Part shown: positions 1-11,790 of the stretch, in pieces
Position numbering within the stretch: position 1 is the stretch's first letter
Layout of the letters: each line of letters starts with the position of its first letter
Program-made: the position numbers and the translations under genes
DNA from: Procambarus clarkii
Taxonomy: Eukaryota > Arthropoda > Malacostraca > Decapoda > Cambaridae
Length of the DNA: 64,000 nucleotides
Assembly: GCF_040958095.1 (NCBI RefSeq)
Contig: NC_091217.1
Location: 12,050,120 to 12,114,119 of the forward strand
Direction of reading: 5' to 3'
Notes under the pieces: generated by a model
Database searches by the model: none
Told to the model about the DNA's origin: nothing
Seen by the model: only the letters and a program-made list of their open reading frames with translations

Positions 1-1812
1 GCAAATACTCAGCCTAAATTGTTGCATAGCCACATTAGGAGAAAAACAACAGTAAAGGAACAGGTTATGAGATTAAGGATAGGGGCGGAAGGATTCACTA
101 CAAATGACAAGGAAGTGTGTGAGGAATTGAATAAGAAATTCCAGGAGGTCTTCACCTTAGAGCAAGGAGAAATTCCAGAGGTAAGTGAGGGAATAGCTAA
201 CCAGGAACCACTGGAAGAGTTTGAGATTACCAGTGGGGAAGTAAGGAAGTGTTTACTAGAGTTGGACGTGACGAAGGCTATAGGCCCAGATGGAATCTCC
301 CCTTGGGTTCTAAAGGAAGGAGCAAGAGAACTGTGCCTACCACTCTCCATAGTGTATAACAAATCACTGGCAACAGGGGAACTGCCAGATATTTGGAAAG
401 CAGCTAACGTAGTCCCGATATACAAGAAAGGGGGATAGACAGGAGGCACTGAACTACAGGCCAGTGTCCCTAACCTGCATACCATGCAAGCTGATGGAGA
501 AGATTGTGCGAAAAAAACTAGTGGAGCATCTGGAGCGAAGGAACTTTGTAACACAGCATCAACATGGGTTCAGGGATGGCAGGTCCTGCCTCACAGGGTT
601 ACTTGAATTCTACGACCAGGCACCAAAAATAAGGCAAGAAAGAGAAGGGTGGGCAGACTGCATATTTTTGGATTGTCAGAAAGCCTTTGATACAGTGCCA
701 CACAAGAGGCTAGTGCGAAAGTTGGAGATGCAGGCTGGAGTGAGAGGGAAGGTACTCCGGTGGATAGAGGAGTACCTAAGCAACAGGAGACAACGAGTCT
801 GTGTGAGGGGTGAGGTCTCAGATTGGCGAGACGTCACAAGTGGAGTCCCGCAGGGGTCAGTCCTTGGACCTATACTGTTTCTGGTATATGTAAATGATCT
901 CCCAGAGGGTATAGATTCGTTCCTCTCAATGTTTGCCAACGATGCAAAAATTATGAGGAGGATTGAAACAGAGGATGATAGTAGGAGGCTACAAGATGAC
1001 CTGGATAGACTGAGTGAATGGTCCAACAAATGGCTGTTGAAGTTCAACCCGAGTAAATGCAAAGTAATGAAACTAGGCAGTGGAAACAGGAGGCCAGGCA
1101 CAGGATACAGAATAGGAGATGAAGTACTTAATGAAACAGACAGAGAGAAAGATCTAGGAGTTGATATCACACCAAACCTGTCTCCTGAAGCCCACATAAA
1201 GAGAATAACGTCTGCGGCATATGCGAGGCTGGTTAACATCAGAACAGCGTTCAGGAACCTGTGTAAGGAATCATTCAGAATCTTGTACACCACATATGTA
1301 AGACCAATCCTGGAGTATGCGGCCCCAGCATGGAGCCCGTACCTTGTCAAGCACAAGACGAAGCTGGAAAAAGTCCAAAGGTATGCTACTAGACTAGTCC
1401 CAGAACTAAGAGGCATGAGTTATGAGGAAAGGCTGCGGGAAATGCACCTAACGACACTGGAAGACAGAAGAGTAAGGGGGGACATGATCACAACCTACAA
1501 AATCCTCAGGGGAATCGACCGGGTAAACAAGGATGAACTATTCAACACTGGTGGGACGCGAACAAGGGGACACAGGTGGAAGCTGAGTACCCAAATGAGC
1601 CACAGAGACGTTAGAAAGAACTTTTTCAGTGTCAGAGTAGTTAGCAAATGGAATGCATTAGGAAGTGATGTGGTGGAGGCTGACTCCATACACAGTTTCA
1701 AATGTAGATATGATAGAGCCCAATAGGCTCAGGAATCTGTACACCAGTTGATTGACGGTTGAGAGGCGGGACCAAAGAGCCAGAGCTCAACCCCCGCAAG
1801 CACAATTAGGTG

Positions 1813-1815
<3 letters not shown>
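1..1815 (+). mobile_element. CR1-group LINE, 3' portion running in from the left edge
   Basis: Non-LTR retrotransposon of CR1/Daphne type. The visible part starts in the linker before the reverse transcriptase, so any endonuclease domain lies outside the window. It runs through RT and the typical C-terminal segment (motif SKWNALGSDVVEADSIHSF) to a 3' tail at about 1740-1815 carrying GGGACCAAAGAGCC and GCAAGCACAA, then an AC microsatellite. The same family recurs at 33.85, 35.12 and (minus strand) 51.77 kb. The clade name is a judgement from motif style; an alignment could move it within the CR1 superfamily. Confidence 0.85.
19..1726 (+). pseudogene. LINE reverse transcriptase ORF2 (5'-partial, one frameshift)
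   Basis: Reverse transcriptase for target-primed integration. Two frames make up one protein: 19-438 covers the linker and the GPDGISP motif, and 464-1726 covers RT fingers and palm ([24 protein letters not shown]) and the C-terminal region. The break is at the G run near 432-437, where one extra G shifts frame; the coding sense resumes at once. The catalytic box reads FANDA where related copies in this window read FADDA, so the second catalytic aspartate appears replaced. Both changes argue that this copy is dead. Confidence 0.85.
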
Positions 1816-1911
<96 letters not shown>

Positions 1912-1918
1912 ACACACA
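1815..1918. repeat. AC dinucleotide microsatellite
   Basis: Long AC run directly after the LINE tail. On the minus strand it is equally the GT run of the SINE at 1919-2095, so a plus-strand LINE and a minus-strand SINE meet tail to tail in it. Confidence 0.95.
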
Positions 1919-2095
1919 GAAAGCAGCTCCGTAACAAATGTCTAACATCTAGGTACCTATTTACTGCTAGGTAACAGGGGGCATTCAGGGTGAAAGAAAC
2001 TTTGCCCATTTGTTTCTGCCTGGTCCGGGAATCGAACCCAGGCCACAGAATTACGAGTCCTGCGCGCTGTCCACTCAGCTACCAGACGCCCCCCT
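1919..2095 (-). mobile_element. tRNA-derived SINE
   Basis: Minus-strand reading gives a tRNA-like head (TAGCTGAGTGGACAGCG, then GGTTCGATTCCCGG as B box near 2028-2042), then the body shared by all related copies in the window (AAGTTTCTTTCACCCTGAA, CCTAGCAGTAAATAGGTACC), then a GT run. The head resembles a tRNA with internal Pol III promoter boxes; the tRNA of origin was not determined. Confidence 0.8.
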
Positions 2096-2149
2096 TCCTT
2101 GTGTATCAGAGCCGACCAAGACGGCGACTGTGAAGAGTAGAGGCAGGAA

Positions 2150-2400
2150 AGACTATTTTAGAAGAGGGCCAATCAATATGATGATTAGAGTCCCTAACAT
2201 GACAGAAGAGAGCATTGTTTGAGTCTTCAGACACATGTGAGCATTTCCCCAGAAATGTCCACTTCTTTTATGTTCCTTAAGTCTGTCATTTAGTGTACGG
2301 CCAGTTTTCCCAAAGTATTGGAGAGGACAAGACGAACAGGAAATAGAGTAAACACCAGCAGAATTAGAAGCAGGAGTCAGTAGGCTTCACAAAGCAGATT
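2150..2400 (-). mobile_element. Penelope-like element fragment, GIY-YIG domain
   Basis: Minus-strand translation around 2240-2360 reads YSISCSSCPLQYFGKTGRTL followed by a DRLKEHKRSG segment. This is the form of the GIY-YIG endonuclease tail of Penelope-like retroelements (the family usually reads Y-x-I-x-C then YIG-x-T-x-R-x-L). Only this C-terminal part is visible and no RT was found next to it, so it is a remnant. Confidence 0.6.
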
Positions 2401-4018
2401 GGTATCAAACTCAACCCCACCAAGACATATACAATGCCCATAAAAATAGTGAAACCCAACATCCACCTCACAGTACAAGGTCAACCAATTGATTGAATGG
2501 ATACTTATTAGTATCTAGGAATAATCCTGGACACGCATAAATTTTAATGCTGAGGTCACTTACTTGACAGAGAGAGAACTGTGGCCAGGATGGCAATCCT
2601 CAGGTCGCTAACCTCCCTCTCTGGAAGAGCCAATCTGCAAGTCCTTCGCACATATTATGTACAGGCAGTCAGATCAGTGATCGACTATCCAGCACCTGCA
2701 CTCACAAGCCTAACACATGAACAGTTAAAAAGTTTGAAGTTGCACAAAACAATGCTATGAGAGCTGCCCTGGGAGCCCCATGTGGACCAGGCTTGAAACT
2801 CTGACTGGAAACTTAGTTTTCCCTTTCTTCAAGAATGAATATCTCAATATAGAACCAGTGAAGAGCAGAGGTGCCATAGGCACAATCAGAGAACACTGTA
2901 TAAACATCAGAGGTCCGCGGTTGTTCAACGTCCTCCCAGCAAGCATAAGAAATATTGCCGGAACAACCGTGGACATTTTCAAGAGGAAACTAGATTTATT
3001 CCTCAAAGGAGTGCCGGACCAACCGGGCTGTGGTGGGTATGTGGGCCTGCGGGCCGCTCCAAGCAATAGCCTGGTGGACCAAACTCTCACAAGTCGAGCC
3101 TGGCCTCGGGCCGGGCTTGGGGAGTAGAAGAACTCCCAGAACCCCATCAACCAGGTAACCAGGTATCAAAGAATAGCTACGATTATTAGTCAGATAAATG
3201 AATCCCCTGATCCATTTAGTAGTGGATCCCCAAGGGACTTGGAGCTCCAAGTCCCAGTAAGACAGGCCTTGGTGGTTGGACTTGGCCAAAACAACGGAAA
3301 TTCTTGGGCTGCCAGAGCGGGAGAAGTCCTAATCAGGCTACAATTAAAAAGCACAATTCTTTATAGATGTGGTGATTAACCACACCCAAGCTACACCTGT
3401 TCCCCACCGTGAGAGGAGCCTATCTTCAAAATAGTAATAGACGGTCTTCCAATGAAAAAGGCTGCCTATGATCCAACAATCCTAAGGCGCATCATAGAAA
3501 AGCAAATGAGCAGCATTGCAGTAGCAGGAGCCACCCACATCTTCACAGACGGAGCGGTTGACACAGAATATGAGTGTGCTGGCGCTGCTCTTTGCACGGA
3601 TAGCGTACAGGCATATTGGAGACTGGGAGGACCAGTATCATCAACCCAAACTGAGCTGTTTGCCATACAACAGGCATTTGCACATGTGATTACACAAAAC
3701 ACTCAAAATGCAATCATACACACAGACTCAAAAGCTGCACTTCAAATACTGGGACAAAAACAGTGGAAAGATAACGTGGAAATAATTACCACCATTTTGT
3801 ATCTTGGAGCAGTCGCTAAAACCAAAAGACTCAACATAACCATAAACTGGATCCCATCCCATGTTGGAATCCCATTAAATGAGAAAGCTGATGAAACTGC
3901 TAAAATGACAACTCGTCATCCAGTGATACATAAAACAATCCAACTCAGCCCAGAGAACATAAAAAACACCACCACCAAAAAACACACCTCAACACAGCCC
4001 ATCTACACCAGAGAGTAG
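2385..4018 (+). mobile_element. RNase H-bearing LINE (I/Jockey group), degraded and interrupted
   Basis: At 2385-2780 the plus strand encodes the end of an RT (KLNPTKTYTMPIK, YLGIILDTHINF, LRTYYVQAVRSVIDYPAPAL), with at least one in-frame stop. After a foreign insert (about 2785-3165) the same element resumes, and 3452-4018 is an open frame of 188 residues with an RNase H domain: TDGAV near residue 32, TELFA near 69, HTDSKAAL near 91 and WIPSHVGIPLNEKADETAK near 133-151. I-type LINEs carry RNase H after RT in this order. It is a dead copy, but the RNase H motifs are well kept. Confidence 0.75.
2785..3165 (+). mobile_element. CR1-group LINE 3' end inserted in the RNase H LINE
   Basis: Encodes the C-terminal LINE segment (GPRLFNVLPASIRNIAG, DIFKRKLDLFLKGVPDQPG) and a tail ending in CTGGCCTCGGGCCGGGCTTG and ACCCCATCAACCAGGTA. 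It is 5'-truncated, as target-primed insertions often are. Two more copies lie at 14.21-14.54 kb (plus) and 30.09-30.33 kb (minus). Confidence 0.75.
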
Positions 4019-4090
4019 CAGAAGGTTCTGGTTTGGTGTGTGTGGTTTTGTCATCATTTATATTATGTATTTTCAAGCCCGTCCTCCAAA

Positions 4091-4712
4091 AATGGGGAGG
4101 TAAATGTAACAGCACAAGTAAGTGCAATTATGTACTATTCATAGCAGTCAGGAATTGTACTCATTTTCACTTAGTATTAAACCGTACTGTCAAAAATATT
4201 GTGAATATTTGAGTTTACCTGAAAAGCTGAATAGAAAACCACGACATTACATACACAGAAATCACAATAGCGTGATGTATCAAACTCCAGTCGCTAAAGG
4301 CAAAATAGCGTTACCTTTACACCACGACCTAACCTATCCTACTTAGTGTTTGAAGATAAGCGTTTCATTGCTTCTTAATTACAATTAGTACTTAACCTAT
4401 AGCTATATTGATATTACAGTTTTATAAAACTAATAAAACAAAACTAAAATATTTCAATTATTTGTAAAGTAACTCAGGATATTTTCAAATTTTGTATAAA
4501 ATCTCTATTGTTTAATAAAACTGAAAAAGAAATTCCTGATATTTAAAACTTGTGTATAGCGAATTGAACTTGAAAACTTCATCCTAAAATTCTGAGTGTC
4601 TTAACAGAAAACGAGAATAAATGGGGAGGTAAATGTAACAGCCCCATAAGTGCAATTATGTACTATGAATGACAGTAAGGAAACATACTTAGTATTAAAC
4701 CGAACTGTCAAT
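4091..4712. repeat. Pair of ~100-bp direct repeats, 529 bp apart
   Basis: Copies at 4091-4195 and 4620-4712 share GGGGAGGTAAATGTAACAGC, GTGCAATTATGTACTAT and TAGTATTAAACCG. The DNA between them is AT-rich with no recognisable gene. Spacing and the TGTAACAGC motif would suit ends of a mobile element, but no other part supports that. Confidence 0.7.
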
Positions 4713-5145
4713 TCAGAGGATGGGTTGGTATTGTCTACATATCAACTTACACTGTTTTTGGCAATTTTGTTATACCTTTCGACAAAATTTTAACGTTATT
4801 AGGATATTCCTTTGCCATTTACGTAACTTGTATCCTTTGATAGTGTGTAGCCTTGTATTTTCAAACTTAGTAATTTTAAAATTATTATACATGCCAGTTA
4901 AAAATCGTCTGATGTATTACTTGTATATAACTGCGAGAAGTAAATATGTATATGAATATCCCCAGAAAAAAGGCGGGAAACTCTGGCGCCATTGTCGTTA
5001 TTCTAGGTTTAAGGGAGTAGTTGAAAAGTAGGTTTTATTTTACTTGGTGTTAATTAATTTATATTAACGAAGACATTATAGGTTAGAAAGTTATGACCAG
5101 TAGTGAGTGTGCAGTTGTGTAATGCCTACACCAGTTTAACATGAC
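4713..5145. other. Unassigned AT-rich DNA
   Basis: An open frame of 103 residues (4720-5031, plus) has AT-driven composition, no domain I know and no promoter support. Nothing else seen. Confidence 0.4.
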
Positions 5146-5149
5146 CCGG

Positions 5150-5350
5150 TGTGCCCATGACAGCAGTAGTGCCACCCTAATGCACCTGTTCACCTAGCAG
5201 TAAATAGGTACCTGGTAGTTAGACAGCTGCTACGGGCTGCTTCCTGTGTGTGTGTGTGTGTGGGGGGGGGGGGGGATTAGTTGATTGACAGCTGCGAAGC
5301 GGGTTCAAAGAGCCAGAGCTCAAACCCCGCAAGCACAACTAGGTAAGTAC
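5150..5350 (+). mobile_element. SINE, 5'-truncated, with LINE-type tail
   Basis: Has the SINE body (CACCTAGCAGTAAATAGGTACC, here from about 5190), a GT run and G run at 5246-5274, then the tail TTCAAAGAGCCAGAG and GCAAGCACAACTAGG that matches the LINE tail at 1740-1815. The tRNA-like head is missing. Confidence 0.75.
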
Positions 5351-5519
5351 ACACTGAAAAGTCTATTTCTCGACTAAGTTATTTAGTCCAAAAACACACT
5401 TACTAAGAGAAAAATGGCAACTTGAAAAACGTAAATTTTAAAGTACGGGTAAAGCGAAAATAATAAATCTAACTTAAATCTAGGCCAGGATTAGGTCAAA
5501 TTTAGCCTTTGTACGTGTC

Positions 5520-7715
5520 ACCTGGGTGACCCCGTGTTCAACCCTCTGTGGTGACCCGTGTTCAACTCTACTTTGTGGTGACCCCGTGTTCAACTCTACT
5601 TTGTGGTGACCCCGTGTTCAGCCCTACTGTGTGGTGACCCGTGTTCAACTCTACTCTGTGGTGACCCGTGTTCAGCCCTTCTCTGTGGTGACCCCGTGTT
5701 CAACCCTCTGTGGTGACCCGTGTTCAACTCTACTCTGTGGTGACCCCGTGTTCAGCCCTACTGTGTGGTGACCCCGTGTTCAGCCCTACTGTGTGGTGAC
5801 CCCGTGTTCAGCCCTACTGTGTGGTGACCCCGTGTTCAGCCCTACTGTGTGGTGACCCGTGTTCAACTCTACTCTGTGGTGACCCGTGTTCAGCCCTTCT
5901 CTGTGGTGACCCCGTGTTCAACCCTCTGTGGTGACCCCGTGTTCAACCGTACTCTGTGGTGACCCCGTGTTCAGCCCTACTCTATGGTGACCCCGTGTTC
6001 AACTCTACTGTGTGGTGACCCCGTGTTCAGCCCTACTCTATGGTGACCCCGTGTTCAACCCTACTGTGTGGTGACCCCGTGTTCAGCCCTACTCTATGGT
6101 GACCCCGTGTTCAACCCTACTGTGTGGTGACCCTTGTTCAACTCTACTCTGTGGTGACCCCGTGTTCAGCCCTACTGTGTGGTGACCCGTGTTCAACTCT
6201 ACTCTGTGGTGACCCGTGTTCAGCCCTTCTCTGTGGTGACCCCGTGTTCAACCCTCTGTGGTGACCCCGTGTTCAACCGTACTCTGTGGTGACCCCGTGT
6301 TCAACCCTACTGTGTGGTGACCCCGTGTTCAGCCCTACTCTATGGTGACCCCGTGTTCAACCCTACTGTGTGGTGACCCCGTGTTCAACCCTACTCTATG
6401 GTGACCCCGTGTTCAACCCTACTGTGTGGTGACCCCGTGTTCAACCCTACTCTATGGTGACCCCGTGTTCAGCCCTACTGTGTGGTGACCCCGTGTTCAA
6501 CCCTACTCTGTGGTGACCCCGTGTTCAACTCTACTGTGTGGTGACCCCGTGTTCAACCCTACTGTGTGGTGACCCCGTGTTCAGCCCTACTGTGTGGTGA
6601 CCTGTGTTCAACCCTACTGTGTGGTGACCCCGTGTTCAACCCTACTGTGTGGTGACCTGTGTTCAGCCCTACTGTGTGGTGACCCGTGTTCAACCCTACT
6701 GTGTGATGACCCGTGTTCAGCCCTACTGTGTGGTGACCCGTGTTTAGCCCTACTGTGTGGTGACCCGTGTTCAACCCTACTGTGTGGTGACCCGTGTTCA
6801 ACCCTACTGTGTGGTGACCCGTGTTCAGCCCTACTGTGTGGTGACCCGTGTTTAGCCCTACTGTGTGGTGACCCGTGTTCAACCCTACTGTGCGGTGACC
6901 CGTGTTCAACCCTACTGTGTGGTGACCCGTGTTCAACCCTACTGTGCGGTGACCCGTGTTCAACCCTACTGTGTGGTGACCCGTGTTCAACCCTACTGTG
7001 TGGTGACCCGTGTTCAACCCTACTGTGTGGTGACCCGTGTTCAACCCTACTGTGTGGTGACCCGTGTTCAACCCTACTGTGTGGTGACCCGTGTTCAGCC
7101 CTACTGTGTGGTGACCCGTGTTCAGCCCTACTGTGTGGTGACCCGTGTTCAGCCCTACTGTGTGGTGACCCGTGTTCAGCCCTACTGTGTGGTGACCCGT
7201 GTTCAGCCCTACTGTGTGGTGACCCGTGTTCAGCCCTACTGTGTGGTGACCCGTGTTCAGCCCTACTGTGTGGTGACCCGTGTTCAGCCCTACTGTGTGG
7301 TGACCCGTGTTCAGCCCTACTGTGTGGTGACCCGTGTTCAGCCCTACTGTGTGGTGACCCGTGTTCAGCCCTACTGTGTGGTGACCCGTGTTCAGCCCTA
7401 CTGTGTGGTGACCCGTGTTCAACCCTACTGTGTGGTGACCCGTGTTCAGCCCTACTGTGTGGTGACCCGTGTTCAGCCCTACTGTGTGGTGACCCGTGTT
7501 CAGCCCTACTGTGTGGTGACCCGTGTTCAGCCCTACTGTGTGGTGACCCGTGTTCAGCCCTACTGTGTGGTGACCCGTGTTCAGCCCTACTGTGTGGTGA
7601 CCCGTGTTCAGCCCTACTGTGTGGTGACCCGTGTTCAACCCTACTGTGTGGTGACCCGTGTTCAGCCCTACTGTGTGGTGACCCGTGTTCAGCCCTACCC
7701 TGTGGTAACACTACA
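5520..7715. repeat. 27/28-bp minisatellite
   Basis: Unit GTGGTGACCCGTGTTCAGCC plus CTACTGT. From 5.52 to about 6.64 kb most units are 28 bp with CCCC and irregular; from 6.65 kb on they are 27 bp with CCC and very regular. The 27-bp period is a multiple of three, hence the long open frames in several frames on both strands; they are not genes. Confidence 0.95.
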
Positions 7716-8044
7716 CTAACTACCAAATTATATAAATACAATTGCATCGCACTGTGTAAAAAAAAAATTAACACATTGTAAAAAAGAAAGTTTTGCAAGT
7801 TGTAAAAATATAAATTGTATCACACGCTGTAAAAATACTGCTTCTCACTTTTTAAAAATCATTGCCATTAGGGCTGCTGGGCGCCACAAACTCTCCGCTC
7901 TCACTATGCACATAAAAGGAAAAAGGTTTTAATATAAACATGCGAGGTGAGGCGCCGAGTCAACAAAGGGCCGCCTTAATTATTCCTGAGAAGGCGGCCA
8001 GTTGTGGAGGTGCTGTCCAACGTCTTGGGACAGCTTGTCGGGCG
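7716..8044. other. Unassigned spacer between two minisatellites
   Basis: Contains several loosely spaced TTGTAAAAA-like motifs (7.75-7.86 kb) and then GC-richer sequence. No gene or known repeat recognised. Confidence 0.4.
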
Positions 8045-9725
8045 CCGGGGGCCACTAACGACCCCCAGACTCTTCCATATTGTCTGGCGGGGGCCACTAA
8101 CGACCACCAGACTCTTCCATATTGTCTGGCGGGGGCCACTAACGACCCTAGACTCTTCCATATTGTCTGGCGGGGGACACTAACGACTCTAGACTCTTCC
8201 ATATTGTCTGGCGGGGGCCACTAACGACCCCCAGACTCTTCCATATTGTCTGGCGGGGACCACTAACGACCCCCAGACTCTTCCATACTGTCTGGCGGGG
8301 GACACTAACGACCCCAGACTCTTCCATATTGTCTGGCGGGGACCACTAACGACCCCAGACTCTTCCATATTGTCTGGCGGGGACCACTAACGACCCCCAG
8401 ACTCTTCCATACTGTCTGGCGGGGACCACTAACGACCCCAGACTCTTCCATATTGTCTGGCGGGGGCCACTAACGACCCCAGACTCTTCCATACTGTCTG
8501 GCGGGGACCACTAACGACCCCAGACTCTTCCATATTGTCTGGCGGGGGCCACTAACGACCCCAGACTCTTCCATATTGTCTGGCGGGGGCCACTAACGAC
8601 TCTAGACTCTTCCATATTGTCTGGCGGGGACCACTAACGACCCCAGACTCTTCCATATTGTCTGGCGGGGACCACTAACGACTCTAGACTCTTCCATATT
8701 GTCTGGCGGGGGCCACTAACGACCCCAGACTCTTCCATATTGTCTGGCGGGGACCACTAACGACTCTAGACTCTTCCATATTGTCTGGCGGGGGCCACTA
8801 ACGACCCCAGACTCTTCCATATTGTCTGGCGGGGACCACTAACGACTCTAGACTCTTCCATATTGTCTGGCGGGGACCACTAACGACTCTAGACTCTTCC
8901 ATATTGTCTGGCGGGGGCCACTAACGACTCTAGGCTCTTCCATATTGTCTGGCGGGGGCCACTAACGACTCTAGACTCTTCCATATTGTCTGGCGGGGGC
9001 CACTAACGACCCCAGACTCTTCCATATTGTCTGGCGGGGGCCACTAACGACTCTAGACTCTTCCATATTGTCTGGCGGGGACCACTAACGACCCCAGACT
9101 CTTCCATATTGTCTGGCGGGGACCACTAACGACTCTAGACTCTTCCATATTGTCTGGCGGGGGCCACTAACGACCCCAGACTCTTCCATATTGTCTGGCG
9201 GGGACCACTAACGACTCTAGACTCTTCCATATTGTCTGGCGGGGGCCACTAACGACCCCAGACTCTTCCATATTGTCTGGCGGGGACCACTAACGACTCT
9301 AGACTCTTCCATATTGTCTGGCGGGGACCACTAACGACTCTAGACTCTTCCATATTGTCTGGCGGGGGCCACTAACGACTCTAGGCTCTTCCATATTGTC
9401 TGGCGGGGGCCACTAACGACTCTAGACTCTTCCATATTGTCTGGCGGGGGCCACTAACGACTCTAGACTCTTCCATATTGTCTGGCGGGGGCCACTAACG
9501 ACTCTAGACTCTTCCATATTGTCTGGCGGGGGCCACTAACGACTCTAGACTCTTCCATATTGTCTGGCGGGGGCCACTAACGACTCTAGACTCTTCCATA
9601 TTGTCTGGCGGGGGCCACTAACGACTCTAGACTCTTCCATATTGTTTGGCGGGGACCACTAACGACTCTAGACTCTTCCATATTGTCTGGCGGGGGACAC
9701 TAACGACCCTAGACTCTTCCATATA
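8045..9725. repeat. 41-bp minisatellite
   Basis: About 41 units built on GGCGGGGGCCACTAACGAC, TCTAGACTCTTCC and ATATTGTCT, with variants GGGACC/GGGGCC and CCCCAG/CTCTAG. A rare variant (TAGGCTCTTCC) occurs at 8931 and 9382, exactly 11 units apart, showing a higher-order duplication. Confidence 0.95.
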
Positions 9726-9857
9726 ATAGTTTGCTGAAGTCACATAAAAGTTTCGCTTTTCAGAAGAGTGAGAATTCACGACTACGAATGCTTATAAACA
9801 TGCATATATATAATATACAGTGAGAGAATGTCAGTCTGCCTAAAGTTGGAGGCCTGA

Positions 9858-10113
9858 GGCTAGATTCACGAAGAAGTTACGCAAACACTTACGAACCTGA
9901 ACATCTTTTCTCAATCTTTGGCGACTTTGTTTACAATTATTAAACAGTTAATGAGCTCCGAAGCACCAGGAGGCTGTTTATAACAATAACAACAGTTGAT
10001 TAGCAAGTTTTCATGATTGTAAATTGTTTAATAAATGTAACCAAAGGCGTCAAAGATTGAGGAAAGATGTACACGTTCGTAAGTACTTGCGTAACTGCTT
10101 CGTGAATCTGGCC
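9858..10113. mobile_element. MITE with ~39-bp terminal inverted repeats and 5-bp target duplication
   Basis: Left end GGCTAGATTCACGAAG with GTTACGCAAACACTTACGAAC pairs with right end GTTCGTAAGTACTTGCGTAAC and CTTCGTGAATCTGGCC; the similarity continues inward (TCAATCTTTGGCG against CGTCAAAGATTGA). CCTGA flanks both ends (9853-9857 and 10114-10118). No coding capacity, so it would be a non-autonomous DNA transposon; superfamily not determined. Confidence 0.8.
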
Positions 10114-10118
10114 CCTGA

Positions 10119-10489
10119 TTCGTGAGGCTACCTGGCCTCTTTGGGATGGTTTGGGACACGGGATGGTCATAGACTGGTCGGGGTAGTCCTAAATTAAATG
10201 TTGTAAGAAATATTAGCCTGTAATCCTATCCCCCACGTGGGATTTTCATGAAGTCTGTAATGAAACAGGGATTTGTGAGACGTAGAGAAAAGGAGAGAAG
10301 TTAGAAGTTTAAAGAGAAGTGAAGTTAGTTTACTTCGTTTATTATGCACCCCATACCCACCCTGTGGGCGGTAGTGGAAAGGGTTACAGAGGCACATAAT
10401 GGGCTCAGGGACTGAACCCTAAAATTCATTCAGCTAAGCAAGTTACAATCTTGATGAGCTCGTTACAAAATGTAATGACATATTATATC
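10119..10489. other. Unassigned DNA
   Basis: No gene, known repeat or motif recognised; small open frames only. Confidence 0.4.
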
Positions 10490-10840
10490 AAGAATGGGTT
10501 CGAGGACGACAACAAGTACAGTCTGTAAGTGGATGAATGGACATAACAAAGGGGGATATTAATAGGGTATTAAAAGTATCAACACAAGACAGAACACGAA
10601 ACAATGGATATAAATTGGATAAGTTTAGATTTAGGAAAGACTTGGGTAAATACTGATTCAGTAACAGGGTTGTTGATTTGTGGAACCAATTACCGCGTAA
10701 CGTGGTGGAGGTGGGGTCCCTCGATTGTTTCAAGCGCGGGTTGGACATGTATACGAGTGGGATTGGGTGGTTATAAATAGGAGCTGCCTCGTATGGGCCA
10801 ATAGGCCTTCTGCAGTTGCCTTTGTTCTTATGTTCTTAGG
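10490..10840 (+). mobile_element. CR1-group LINE 3' end, third type
   Basis: Plus-strand reading gives NGYKLDKFRFRKDLGKY, VVDLWNQLPRNVVEV, SLDCFKRGLDMYTSGIGWL and then a tail with GGGCCAATAGGCCTTCTGC and repeated TTCTTATG. This is the usual LINE C-terminus (x-WN-x-LP-x-VV-x), 5'-truncated, with in-frame stops. Confidence 0.75.
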
Positions 10841-10844
10841 AACT

Positions 10845-11380
10845 TGCATATGAGGTGAACTAGTTTCATCATTTTATTTCCTTATCATGCACCCCCTCCC
10901 CCCCCCCCATGCAGTGGAGGGCGGTGGAATGATTACAATCACCAACATTTACATTCACATCCCACCAAACCTGCAGTTAGCAAATTGCTGATATTTGGTG
11001 AAAATGTCTGGCAGTAGAGCCTTTTGAATGAAATATTTGCACATTTCCTGAACATTTGTTACAGAGCTGTCACTAAATTCATGTATTTTTTCATACTCCA
11101 TCACAGAGTAACGGGTGGGAATAATGTTGGTGGCGCAGTTTACATTTGGTCAGGTCTACACCAGCAGGTGATGACAAGTCCCAGGCTTAAGGGCAAACAA
11201 ATTAACAATATATTATGTTAATCCCCGCGGCAAGAACATACTTTACCATCATTCCATTTTCTATACCTGTGATGGACTTGACTTTCACACTTCATTCTAT
11301 CCATTCCTGTGACTCTTCCTTCTTGTCGGCCCTTTCTCCAGTCGGACGCCCCCCCCTCCTAGTCCCACACTATCCACCCC
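10845..11380. other. Unassigned DNA
   Basis: Includes a C run near 10,898-10,908 and short open frames with no recognisable product. Confidence 0.4.
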
Positions 11381-11790
11381 CACACCCAGCCTACCAGACT
11401 GTCCACCCCCACACCCAGCCTACCAGACTGTCCACCCCCAACACCCAGCCTACCAGACTGTCCACCCCCAACACCCAGCCTACCAGACTGTCCACCCCAA
11501 CACCCAGCCTACCAGACTGTCCACCCCCAACACCCAGCCTACCAGACTGTCCACCCCCAACACCCAGCCTACCAGACTGTCCACACCAACACCCAGCCTA
11601 CCAGACTGTCCACCCCAACACCCAGCCTACCAGACTGTCCACCCCCAACACCCAGCCTACCAGACTGTCCACCCCAACACCCAGCCTACCAGACTGTCCA
11701 CCCCAACACCCAGCCTACCAGACTGTCCACACCAACACCCAGCCTACCAGACTGTCCACCCCCAACACCCAGTCTACCAGACAATGGTCG
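11381..11790. repeat. 29/30-bp minisatellite
   Basis: About 14 units of CACCCAGCCTACCAGACTGT plus CCACCCCCAA; a variable C run (CCCC/CCCCC) shifts the period between 29 and 30 bp. Confidence 0.95.

Noticed and set aside
2028-2095. Functional tRNA gene (also at 19.15, 34.9 and 37.0 kb)
   Set aside because: B-box present, but no full cloverleaf and each continues into the common SINE body.
6559-7798. Four overlapping open frames of 284-395 codons
   Set aside because: 27-bp minisatellite open on both strands.
5520-9725. CRISPR-like appearance of regular repeats
   Set aside because: Units are contiguous with no unique spacers; eukaryotic minisatellites.
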